Shown here: in pieces, positions 17,693 through 25,336 of the stretch
How the letters are laid out: every line of letters starts with the position of its first letter
Numbering within the stretch: the first letter of the stretch is position 1
Origin: Sulfitobacter litoralis
Lineage (GTDB): Bacteria; Pseudomonadota; Alphaproteobacteria; Rhodobacterales; Rhodobacteraceae
DNA: 64,000 bases
Assembly (NCBI RefSeq): GCF_900103185.1
Contig: NZ_FNJD01000008.1
Span: forward strand, 81,156 to 145,155
Direction: 5' to 3'
Program-made: the position numbers and the translations under genes
Notes under the pieces: model-generated
Seen by the model: the letters and a program-made list of their open reading frames with translations, nothing else
Database searches by the model: none
What the model was told of the DNA's origin: nothing

Positions 17693-18490
17693 ATGGCCCC
17701 CAACGAGTTCGCAACAGATCCGGCAGAGACGAAGGACAGAAACTTTGTCACGGCGCTTGCCCGCGGGCTGGATGTGTTGCGCTGCTTTCGGGAAAATGAA
17801 ACGGCCCTGACCAACACGGATTTCTCCGAACGGACAGGGCTGCCCAAGGCGACAGTATCGCGTCTGACCCATACGCTGGTCGAGCTGGACTACCTCGTCG
17901 CCGAAGCCCGCACAGGCACATATCGGCTGGGTGCCGGTGTGCTCCAGCTTGGCTTTGGTGTGCTGTCCAGCATGGAGATCGGCGACCGTGCGCAGGATGA
18001 GATGCGCAAGCTGCGCGACGGGCCCAATTCCTATGTCACGATCGCCATTGGCGAAGTGCACCGGCTGGATGTCGTCTATATCGCGACCAAACGCTCGCGC
18101 GAGGATGTGGCGCTGCAAATTCGCGTCGGGTCGCGTCTGCCGTTGTTTGATTCAGCCATCGGTCGGGCGATTCTTATGGGCATGAAAGACGACTCCCGCG
18201 ACCGCGCCTTTCGCTGGGCTGCCGCGGAAGGTCCAGAATTCGAGGCCCGCGCGCGTGACAGCTATGACAACGCAGTAGCAGAGTTTGCGGACAAAGGGTT
18301 CTGCTCCAGCTATGGTGACTGGCGCCCCGATGTGAACGGCATAGCGGTGCCTGTGTTTTCGCCGAACGGTTCGCAGGTTTACGGGCTGAACGTCGGCGGT
18401 CCGGCATTTCACGTCAAAAAGCGACAGCTAGAGACGACCTATGCACAGCTTTTGGCGGATGCCGCACAGGCAATCAGCATCCGGTTCTAG
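17693..18490 (+). CDS. IclR-family transcriptional regulator
   Basis: 265 aa. An N-terminal winged helix (FVTALARGLDVLRCF ... LPKATVSRLTHTLVELDYL) is followed by the IclR effector domain with GSRLPLFDSAIGRAILMG and VPVFSPNGSQVYGLNVGG. The resemblance is to PcaU/PcaR-like members that sense aromatic or acyl ligands. It is the last gene of the acyl-CoA operon and 460 bp upstream of the first Liv importer, so it may control either or both. Start MAPNEF is preferred to an upstream ATG because that one lies deep in the kinase gene. Confidence 0.9.
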   Translation: MAPNEFATDPAETKDRNFVTALARGLDVLRCFRENETALTNTDFSERTGLPKATVSRLTHTLVELDYLVAEARTGTYRLGAGVLQLGFGVLSSMEIGDRAQDEMRKLRDGPNSYVTIAIGEVHRLDVVYIATKRSREDVALQIRVGSRLPLFDSAIGRAILMGMKDDSRDRAFRWAAAEGPEFEARARDSYDNAVAEFADKGFCSSYGDWRPDVNGIAVPVFSPNGSQVYGLNVGGPAFHVKKRQLETTYAQLLADAAQAISIRF

Positions 18491-18950
18491 GCCACCCCCC
18501 GTACGCGGGGGAATCAACTTGTCCAAACGTATAGATTGCGGTGTGAGCTAATTTACCCGCATGCCGTCCGCTGCATTTTTACAGCGTGCGCAGGCCATGA
18601 CATTTGTCAGGATTAGATCGTTTTGTCGAAAAAAAGTTGCGCGAGCTTTTGGCGGACACTTGTCAGGCAGCCTTACAATTCGGCGTGTGCTGCCAAGAAA
18701 TGCACGATTAATTTATCTATTTAGTATCAACACGTTATTTGCACGCCTGTTGAGAAAATTCCCGTCGCAACCTCAGCTGCGTTGGACTTCAAACGCCTTC
18801 TGTCACGCAAGATATGGCATGAAGAACGGTATCGCCTCGCAACTTATGAATAGAGGCGCTTGACAATAAACCGCATTATGCAAGGCTCTTTCCAAGGTCT
18901 GGCATTCTAAAAAACGCAAAAAGCGCCGGGCCGTCCTTGGGAGGATTGAA
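18491..18950. other. 460-bp intergenic region upstream of the first Liv importer
   Basis: No convincing gene. A 100-codon open frame (18561-18863) lacks a ribosome-binding site and protein-like composition. The region is lower in GC than its neighbours, holds the hairpin at 18496-18511, and contains TTGACA at 18860-18865, about 90 bp before the binding-protein start, without a good -10 at 17 bp. It probably carries the importer promoter. Confidence 0.6.
18496..18511 (+). terminator. Hairpin with UACG tetraloop after the IclR gene
   Basis: CCCCCG-TACG-CGGGGG begins 6 bp after the IclR stop. The six-base GC stem with a UNCG-type loop is very stable, but no T-run follows, so it may be an RNA 3' end stabiliser or a weak terminator. 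Confidence 0.45.
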
Positions 18951-20198
18951 ATGAAAAATATCGCTAAGTACGGCGCGGTTTCCGCGCTTTCTTTGGTCAT
19001 TGGCGCGAGCGCAGCCTTTGCCGAAAATATCAAAATCGCGTTCATTGATCCGCTGTCCGGTCCATTCGCAAGCACCGGTACAAACGGTTTGCATCAGTTC
19101 GAATTCGCGGCTGACTACATGGTGAACGACAAAGGTGGTTTGCTGGATGGCCAGCAAATGGAAGTGCTGGCCTTCGATAACAAGATCAGCCCCAAAGAAT
19201 CCCTTATTCAGCTGCAGGTCGCGATTGACCAAGGCGCTCGTTATGTCGTTCAGGGCAACTCCTCTGGCGTTGCGAACGCCTTGACCGAAGCCATCGACAA
19301 GCACAACCGCCGCAACCCCGACAGCCGTGTTCTGTTCCTGAACTACGCCGCTGTTGACCCTGCGCTGACCAATGACAAATGCAACTTCTGGCATTTCCGT
19401 TTCGACGCCAATTCCGACATCAAGATGGATGCGTTGACGGATGTGATCGTTCAGGACGACAGCATCAAGAAGGTCTACATCATCGGGCAGGACTATTCCT
19501 TTGGTAAAGCTGTGTCTGCAGCCGCCAATGAAATGCTGGGCGCGAAAGGTGACGGCATCGAAGTCGTCGGTGACGAACTGCACCCCATTGGCAAGGTAAA
19601 AGACTTTACGCCTTATGCGCGCAAAGTCGTTTCCTCTGGCGCGGATGCTGTGATCACCGGTAACTGGGGCGCAGACATGCTGGGCATTGGTAAGGCGATC
19701 ATCGACAACGGTTTCGAAGGTCCGATCTATACCTACTACGCTGCGGGTTCCGGCATCACCGCCGCCTTTGGTGAAAGCGGTAAAGACAAGATCCGCCTGA
19801 TCTCTCAGGGCAGCATCAACCCGATCGCCACGGAAGAAGCACGCGAAACCTACAACGCGTTCCTCGAGAAATATCCGGACGGCAACATTGACCAAAGCCG
19901 TATCTTCAATACCATCGGCATGCTGGCCCAAGCCATCACCGAAGCGGGCTCCGCCACAGATGTGGTCGCCGTGGCAAGCAAGCTGGAAGGCATGGAATAC
20001 GACAGCATGTGGGGTGGCAAACTGTTCATGCGTCCCCAAGATCACCAGATCATTCAGGACATGCATGTCGGCGTCCACACGAACGACAATCTGGACTTTG
20101 ACTATGATCAGTCCGGGTTTGGTGTCGTGACTGAATCGACCGTCGAAATGGCGTCGATGGACAGCCCGACAACCTGCGAGATGAAACGCCCCGAATAA
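18951..20198 (+). CDS. Branched-chain-type ABC importer, periplasmic binding protein
   Basis: 415 aa. A signal peptide (residues 1-24, SAAFA|EN) precedes a type I periplasmic-binding fold: IKIAFIDPLSGPFASTGTNGLHQFEF (start quoted: KIAFIDPLSGPFASTG). Ligand-gating segments such as QGNSSGVANALTEAI and GQDYSFGKA follow. It delivers ligand to the LivHMGF-like proteins encoded next. Closest subfamilies bind amino acids, amides or small aromatic acids; ligand is unknown. Strong GGGAGGA lies before the ATG, fitting high expression. Confidence 0.93.
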   Translation: MKNIAKYGAVSALSLVIGASAAFAENIKIAFIDPLSGPFASTGTNGLHQFEFAADYMVNDKGGLLDGQQMEVLAFDNKISPKESLIQLQVAIDQGARYVVQGNSSGVANALTEAIDKHNRRNPDSRVLFLNYAAVDPALTNDKCNFWHFRFDANSDIKMDALTDVIVQDDSIKKVYIIGQDYSFGKAVSAAANEMLGAKGDGIEVVGDELHPIGKVKDFTPYARKVVSSGADAVITGNWGADMLGIGKAIIDNGFEGPIYTYYAAGSGITAAFGESGKDKIRLISQGSINPIATEEARETYNAFLEKYPDGNIDQSRIFNTIGMLAQAITEAGSATDVVAVASKLEGMEYDSMWGGKLFMRPQDHQIIQDMHVGVHTNDNLDFDYDQSGFGVVTESTVEMASMDSPTTCEMKRPE

Positions 20199-20211
20199 GG
20201 CGATTTTTCTC

Positions 20212-20244
20212 GGGTCCGTCTGCGTGTGCAGGCGGACCCCTTTT
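20212..20244 (+). terminator. Intercistronic hairpin between binding protein and permease genes
   Basis: Twelve-base arms (20212-20223 and 20228-20239, one G-T wobble) with a GTGT loop, then CTTTT. In this position such stems usually stop part of the transcripts and protect the binding-protein mRNA, giving excess binding protein over membrane subunits. Confidence 0.75.
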
Positions 20245-20276
20245 GCACCTTGCCACCACACTACTGGAGGGGCCTC

Positions 20277-21233
20277 ATGGACCTCATTCTCGTCAACCTC
20301 ATCGACGGGCTGGTTACTGGATTGCTGTTGTTCATGCTTTCCGCCGGTCTGACCCTTATCTTTTCGATGATGGGCGTTTTGAACTTCGCTCACGCCAGCT
20401 TTTATATGCTAGGCGCCTATTTCGCTTACCAGATCAGCATCGCGCTTGGGTTCTGGATGGGGCTTCTGATCGCGCCGCTTGTTGTAGGGGTGCTGGGGGC
20501 CGGTGTTGAACGCTACGGCCTGCGCCGCGTTCACCAATACGGGCACGTGCCCGAGCTAATCTTTACCTTTGGTCTGGCGCTGTTGATCGAAGAACTGGTG
20601 CAATTTATCTGGGGCAAGAACCAACTGCCCTATTCTGTTCCTGACGCGTTGAACTTTACCGCGTTTGCGATCTCGGGGAACTCTATCCCCGCTTATAAAA
20701 TTTTCATGATCTTCATCTCGATCAGCATCTTCATCGGGCTGCTTTACGTGCTGACCAAAACCCGCGTCGGCATGATTATTCAGGCGGCACTGAGCTATCC
20801 GCGCACGGTCGAAGCCTTGGGCCACAATGTGCCTCTGATCTTTATGGGCGTGTTCGGGGTTGGCACAGCGCTGGCCGGTGTGGCCGGTGTAATTGCTGGA
20901 CCCGTGCTTGGGACCTTCCCAGGGATGGCGTTTGTGCTTGGGTCGATCGTGTTTGTGACCATCGTGATCGGCGGCCTCGGGTCGCTGTGGGGGGCGTTGA
21001 TCGCGTCGCTGTTGATCGGCTGGATCACCACTTTCGCCAAATCCTACAACATCGAGATGGAGAATATCCTGACCGGCCTTGGCATCTCTAAACCCGAGAG
21101 CCTGGATGACAGCATATTCCGCGACTTCTGGAGCCTCACCAGCCCGCAGATCGCCGACATCTTGCCCTATATCCTGATGGTGCTGATCCTCATCTTCCGC
21201 CCGGCAGGTCTTTTCGGAAAGCGCAGCTCATGA
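20277..21233 (+). CDS. ABC importer permease, LivH type
   Basis: 318 aa with about eight hydrophobic segments. Signature of LivH: MDLILVNLIDGLVTGLLLFM then SAGLTLIFSMMGVLNFAHASFYMLGAY, and the EAA-like region GHNVPLIFMGVFGVGTALAGVAG. The start is set at MDLILV because TGGAGGGG lies just upstream. It pairs with the LivM-like subunit whose gene overlaps its stop codon (ATGA). Confidence 0.93.
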   Translation: MDLILVNLIDGLVTGLLLFMLSAGLTLIFSMMGVLNFAHASFYMLGAYFAYQISIALGFWMGLLIAPLVVGVLGAGVERYGLRRVHQYGHVPELIFTFGLALLIEELVQFIWGKNQLPYSVPDALNFTAFAISGNSIPAYKIFMIFISISIFIGLLYVLTKTRVGMIIQAALSYPRTVEALGHNVPLIFMGVFGVGTALAGVAGVIAGPVLGTFPGMAFVLGSIVFVTIVIGGLGSLWGALIASLLIGWITTFAKSYNIEMENILTGLGISKPESLDDSIFRDFWSLTSPQIADILPYILMVLILIFRPAGLFGKRSS

Positions 21234-22570
21234 CAGTTTCAGATCCAAGAACCGATATTCCCAAAGGCGCCCGCCCCGAAGAGCAGATCACCACGGACCC
21301 GTCCAAACCCGCGCAGCGTATGCGGTCAGGTTCGCTGGTGCTGACACTGGCCCCTTGGGTCATCGCCTCTGTTGTGCTGGCCATTTTGCCGATGGTGTTT
21401 ACCAACAATTCGGCACTGACGATCATGAACCAGATGTCGATCACAATCGTCTTTGCGCTGGCCTATAACATGCTGCTCGGGCAGGGGGGCATGCTGTCCT
21501 TCGGTCATGCGGTCTATGCTGGTGTGGGAGGCTTTGCCTGTATGCACATCATGAACATGTCTGATTTCTTCTCGACCATCCCGCTGGTGATCCTGCCGGT
21601 GTTTGGCGGGTTGTTCGGCATGGGGCTGGCAATGATTGTCGGTGCGTTTTCGACCCGCAACGCGGGCACAGTATTCGCCATGATCTCGCTGGGTGTGGGC
21701 GAATTGATCGCCGCCTGTTCCGTCATCATCGTCGCGTTCTTTGGTGGCGAAGAGGGCGTCAGCGGCGACCGTACCTATGCGCAACCCTTCTTTGGCGTCG
21801 AATTCCTGCAGCAGATCGAGGTTTACTACCTGACTGCGGGATGGGTCGTGGTCTCTGCCGCGCTGATGTACCTCTGGAGCCGCACACCCGTGGGTCGCAT
21901 GGCAAACGCAGTGCGTGACAACCCCGAACGGGCAGAGTTTCTGGGCTATTCCTCTCGGTGGGTCCGGTTCTATAGCTTTGTCGCTTCGGGCTTCTTTGCT
22001 GGCGTGTCGGGTGGTCTGTTTGCCATCAACTACGAAATCCTGACCGAGGAGAACCTGAACACGGCCTCTTCGGGGATTATCCTGCTGGTGACCTTCCTGG
22101 GCGGCGTCGGGTTCTTCTTCGGCCCGATCATCGGAGCCATCGCCTTTACCCTGCTGCAAACCGTTCTCAGCCTGTCGACCGAGCTGTGGGCCTTTTACGC
22201 AGGCATTCTGTTCCTATCCACGGTGATGTTCTTCCCCGGTGGTCTGGCAGGTCTTCTGATGATGCATGTGCCTGTGTTCAAGCTGGGCAAGGCATCATCG
22301 TTGATTAAACCTTATCTCATGACGCTACTTCCCGCTGCGATTGGTTTGATGGGGCTAGCCGCCTTGGTCGAGATGACGTTCCACTATCGTCATGGCGCTA
22401 CGGGTGACAACGAAATGACCGTCTTCTGGACCACCTTCGACAGCCACACCCTGATGCCGTGGCTGGTGGCGGGTGCGATAACGCTGATCGGGCTTGGCAT
22501 CGCCAAAGTCACAGCACCCGCACTGAGAGAAGCATGGAGTGAAGCAACCACAGCAGGAGGCGCGTCATGA
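21230..22570 (+). CDS. ABC importer permease, LivM type, with extra C-terminal membrane segments
   Basis: 446 aa, about 100 residues longer than usual LivM proteins. The core has ALAYNMLLGQGGMLSFGHAVY and NPERAEFLGYSSRWVRFYSF, both LivM signatures. After the normal end (FFPGGLAGLLMM) the chain continues with two more hydrophobic stretches (PYLMTLLPAAIGLMGLAALV and MPWLVAGAITLIGLGIA) linked by a polar region. The extension could anchor the complex or contact the binding protein. It overlaps the next gene by 4 bp. Confidence 0.92.
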   Translation: MTVSDPRTDIPKGARPEEQITTDPSKPAQRMRSGSLVLTLAPWVIASVVLAILPMVFTNNSALTIMNQMSITIVFALAYNMLLGQGGMLSFGHAVYAGVGGFACMHIMNMSDFFSTIPLVILPVFGGLFGMGLAMIVGAFSTRNAGTVFAMISLGVGELIAACSVIIVAFFGGEEGVSGDRTYAQPFFGVEFLQQIEVYYLTAGWVVVSAALMYLWSRTPVGRMANAVRDNPERAEFLGYSSRWVRFYSFVASGFFAGVSGGLFAINYEILTEENLNTASSGIILLVTFLGGVGFFFGPIIGAIAFTLLQTVLSLSTELWAFYAGILFLSTVMFFPGGLAGLLMMHVPVFKLGKASSLIKPYLMTLLPAAIGLMGLAALVEMTFHYRHGATGDNEMTVFWTTFDSHTLMPWLVAGAITLIGLGIAKVTAPALREAWSEATTAGGAS

Positions 22571-23328
22571 GCACACCCGCACTTGAACTGACTGGCCTCA
22601 AGAAAAGCTTTGGCAAGGCCGAGATCATCCGAGGCATCGATCTAAGCATCGGCAAGGCAGAACGCCACGCCGTGATCGGGCCGAACGGCGCGGGTAAATC
22701 GACGCTGTTCAACCTGATCACCGCACGGTTTGCGCCCTCGGCTGGAACGGTAAAGCTGCACGGCGAGGATCTGGCCGGGCTCGAACCCTTCCAGATCAAC
22801 CGCAAGGGGCTAAGCCGCTCGTTCCAGATCACCAACATCTTTCCGGCAATGACCGTGTTTGAAAACGTGCGCTGCGCGCTCTTGTGGTCGCAGGGCTATA
22901 AATACAGCTTCTGGAATCTGGTGAACCGGTCCCGCGAACTGACCGAGGGCGCGGACCGCATCCTTGACCAGATCAACCTGCTGGAACGGCGCAACCTGCC
23001 CGCGGGCACCCTGTCTTACGCCGAACAGCGTGCGCTTGAGATCGGGATCACCATCGCGGGCGGGGCTGATGTCATCATGCTGGATGAACCAACAGCGGGG
23101 ATGAGCAACACGGAAACCGACTATATTACCGACCTGATCCTCAAGGTCACCGCAGGCAAGACGCTGATCATGGTGGAACATGACATGAGCGTGGTCTTTG
23201 GTCTGGCCGACCGGATTTCGGTGCTGGTCTATGGCGAAATCATCGCCACCGGAAAACCCGCAGACGTGCGTGCAGACGCCCGCGTACAAGAAGCCTATCT
23301 GGGCGCCGCATTGGAGGCAGAACACTAA
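22567..23328 (+). CDS. ABC importer ATP-binding protein, LivG type
   Basis: 253 aa. Walker A GPNGAGKST (near residue 38), a degenerate signature LSYAEQRALEIG, Walker B VIMLDEPTAGM and the switch His in MVEHDMSVVFG. The long insertion RSFQITNIFPAMTVFENVRCALL identifies LivG rather than LivF. It hydrolyses ATP as a heterodimer with the LivF-like protein encoded next, whose start overlaps its stop. Confidence 0.94.
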   Translation: MSTPALELTGLKKSFGKAEIIRGIDLSIGKAERHAVIGPNGAGKSTLFNLITARFAPSAGTVKLHGEDLAGLEPFQINRKGLSRSFQITNIFPAMTVFENVRCALLWSQGYKYSFWNLVNRSRELTEGADRILDQINLLERRNLPAGTLSYAEQRALEIGITIAGGADVIMLDEPTAGMSNTETDYITDLILKVTAGKTLIMVEHDMSVVFGLADRISVLVYGEIIATGKPADVRADARVQEAYLGAALEAEH

Positions 23329-24032
23329 TGATGCTCGAAGTCACGGATATGCACGCCTTCTACGGCAAATCTCACATCCTTCAGGGGGTGAACCTGAAGG
23401 TAAACGAGGGCGAGATCGTCGCGCTTTTGGGGCGCAACGGGGTCGGCAGATCGACCACCTGCAAGGCCATCATGGGCGAGGTCGAACCAAAAGGATCGGT
23501 CAAGTTTCAGGGGCAGGAAATCAGCGGCAAGAAAGCGTTCCAGATCGCTAATATGGGGATCGGCTATGTGCCCGAAAACCGCGACATCTTCCCCGGCCTC
23601 ACCACGCGACAAAACCTGACGCTGGGTCTGAAGCCCGGTCAAAAGGATGGTGCGGGGCGTTGGTCCATGCAGGCGATGTTCGACATGTTCGAAAACCTTG
23701 ATCGCCGCGCCGACGTCGAAGCGTCGGTGCTGTCGGGCGGGGAGCAGCAGATGTTGACCATGTGCCGGACATTGATGGGCGACCCCGATCTTGTCATGAT
23801 CGACGAACCCACCGAAGGCCTGTCACCGCAGATGGTGCAGAAGGTCGCCGAGGTGCTCAAAGAGATCGCCAACCGCGGGATCTCTACCCTGCTGGTGGAA
23901 CAGAAACTGTCGATCGCGATGGACATCGCGGATCGGGTCTATGTCATGGGGCATGGTCAGGTGGTCTATGAGGGCACGCCGGCTGAATTGCGCCAGCGTG
24001 ATGACGTGCGCAAGGAATGGCTTGAGGTCTGA
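23328..24032 (+). CDS. ABC importer ATP-binding protein, LivF type, with Arg in Walker A
   Basis: 234 aa; starts at either of two adjacent ATGs (23328 or 23331). The signature LSGGEQQMLTMCRTLMG, Walker B LVMIDEPTEGLSP and switch LLVEQKLSIAMDIADRV are intact. The Walker A reads GRNGVGRSTT, with Arg where Lys normally contacts the ATP phosphates. The substitution is also known in some LivF homologues, so the protein is probably functional, with the LivG-like partner keeping a normal Lys. Confidence 0.92.
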   Translation: MMLEVTDMHAFYGKSHILQGVNLKVNEGEIVALLGRNGVGRSTTCKAIMGEVEPKGSVKFQGQEISGKKAFQIANMGIGYVPENRDIFPGLTTRQNLTLGLKPGQKDGAGRWSMQAMFDMFENLDRRADVEASVLSGGEQQMLTMCRTLMGDPDLVMIDEPTEGLSPQMVQKVAEVLKEIANRGISTLLVEQKLSIAMDIADRVYVMGHGQVVYEGTPAELRQRDDVRKEWLEV

Positions 24033-24082
24033 TCACGTACGTCAGACCCTAACCTATACATCATCTATTGAAATCGTCGCGG

Positions 24083-24108
24083 GCCGCGGCCTCATCCTCC
24101 TGAGGCGC
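24083..24108 (+). other. GC-rich hairpin between the importer and the esterase gene
   Basis: Arms CCGCGGCCTCA and TGAGGCGCGG pair with one bulged base around a TCCTCC loop. No T-run follows at once. It may lower read-through into the enzyme genes. Confidence 0.4.
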
Positions 24109-24133
24109 GGTCGCGGCTTGGGAGGAAAGTTTT

Positions 24134-25336
24134 TTGGCGTTCGACACAAATAAGTTGGGCCGCATCGGGGACTGGATGCAGACCTATGTGGACCGCAAAC
24201 GGTTTGCCGGTTGTTCGGTGCTGGTGGCGCAGGGCGGGCAAGAGGTTTATTTTGATGCCAAAGGCACACGTGACATAGAGACAGGGCAGCCGTTTACCCG
24301 CGACACCATCGCCCGCATCTATTCGATGACCAAACCCGTCACCTCGGTCGGCATCATGATGTTGGCGGAACGCGGGCTGTTCCACCTTGATGCGCCGGTG
24401 TCGGATTTTATCCCTGCCTTTGCCAATATGCGCTGCCTGATCGACGGCGCGACCGCGGCGGACCAAACCGAACCCTGCCAGACGCCGACGCTGCACCAGC
24501 TGCTGACCCATACCTCGGGGCTGAGCTATCCGTTCAACCCCGGCATCACCGCCAAAGCCATGGACGAAGCCGATATCCTGTTCCGCGCCGATCAGGGCTC
24601 GCTGGCAGAGATGACAGACCGCGTGGCCGCATTGCCGCTGGCGTTTCACCCCGGCACACGCTGGGAATATTCCGTGGGCATCGACGTGCTTGGCCGCGTG
24701 ATAGAGGTCGTCTCGGGCAAGTCGCTAGAGGCGTTTCTAGTCGATGAAATCCTCGGCCCCCTTGGCATGGATGAGACGCGGTTTTCTGTGCCCACCGGCG
24801 GACAGGACCGTTTCGCCTCGCTTTACACTCCGCTGGCAGGCAGCGCCTACGGGATGAACGCGGCCAAGCCAGATACCCCCGTTCTGCGCTGTGTCGACAA
24901 GCCTGAAAACTCCCCCTTTCTGAACGCCGAAATGCACTCTGGCGGCGGCGGGCTGGTGGGCACCATCGATGATTACCTCAAGTTCACAGAAATGCTGCGC
25001 ACAGGCGGGGCGGGACTGCTGTCGCCCAAGACGCTCGACTTTATGATGCGCAACCATCTGCCCGGCGACATCGCGTCGATGGGTCCCGCCAGCTTCGCCG
25101 AACAACCGATGGAGGGCATGGGCTTTGGCCTCGGCGGTGCCGTCGTGCTGAACCCCGGCCGCGTGCGCGTTCCCAGCAGCCAAGGCGATTTCAGCTGGGG
25201 CGGCATGGCCTCTACCTTCTTCTGGATTGATCCGGTGCTGGATCTGTCTGTCGTGTTCTTCACGCAGCTTGCACCCTCCAGCTCGTACCCCGCGCGTCCC
25301 CAACTCAAGGCCCTCATCCACGGAGCGATGACATGA
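24134..25336 (+). CDS. Serine hydrolase of the class C beta-lactamase/EstB family
   Basis: 400 aa from a TTG start; GGAGG lies at 24121-24125, 8 bp before it, and no nearby ATG fits. The family SxxK motif is SMTK (in RIYSMTKPVTS, near residue 66) and the second motif is Tyr in WEYSVGIDVLG. No export signal is seen, so it is likely cytoplasmic, which suits an EstB-like esterase more than a beta-lactamase. It lies 101 bp after the importer and overlaps the ligase start by 4 bp, suggesting it hydrolyses an ester brought in by the importer. Confidence 0.88.
   Translation: MAFDTNKLGRIGDWMQTYVDRKRFAGCSVLVAQGGQEVYFDAKGTRDIETGQPFTRDTIARIYSMTKPVTSVGIMMLAERGLFHLDAPVSDFIPAFANMRCLIDGATAADQTEPCQTPTLHQLLTHTSGLSYPFNPGITAKAMDEADILFRADQGSLAEMTDRVAALPLAFHPGTRWEYSVGIDVLGRVIEVVSGKSLEAFLVDEILGPLGMDETRFSVPTGGQDRFASLYTPLAGSAYGMNAAKPDTPVLRCVDKPENSPFLNAEMHSGGGGLVGTIDDYLKFTEMLRTGGAGLLSPKTLDFMMRNHLPGDIASMGPASFAEQPMEGMGFGLGGAVVLNPGRVRVPSSQGDFSWGGMASTFFWIDPVLDLSVVFFTQLAPSSSYPARPQLKALIHGAMT

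Noticed and set aside
18561..18863. 100-codon open frame upstream of the first Liv binding protein
   Set aside because: No ribosome-binding site, Arg-rich and unlike any family, and located in a region expected to hold a promoter.
24134..25336. Esterase as a beta-lactamase resistance gene
   Set aside because: No export signal, and its operon is catabolic; EstB-like esterases share the SxxK/Tyr motifs.
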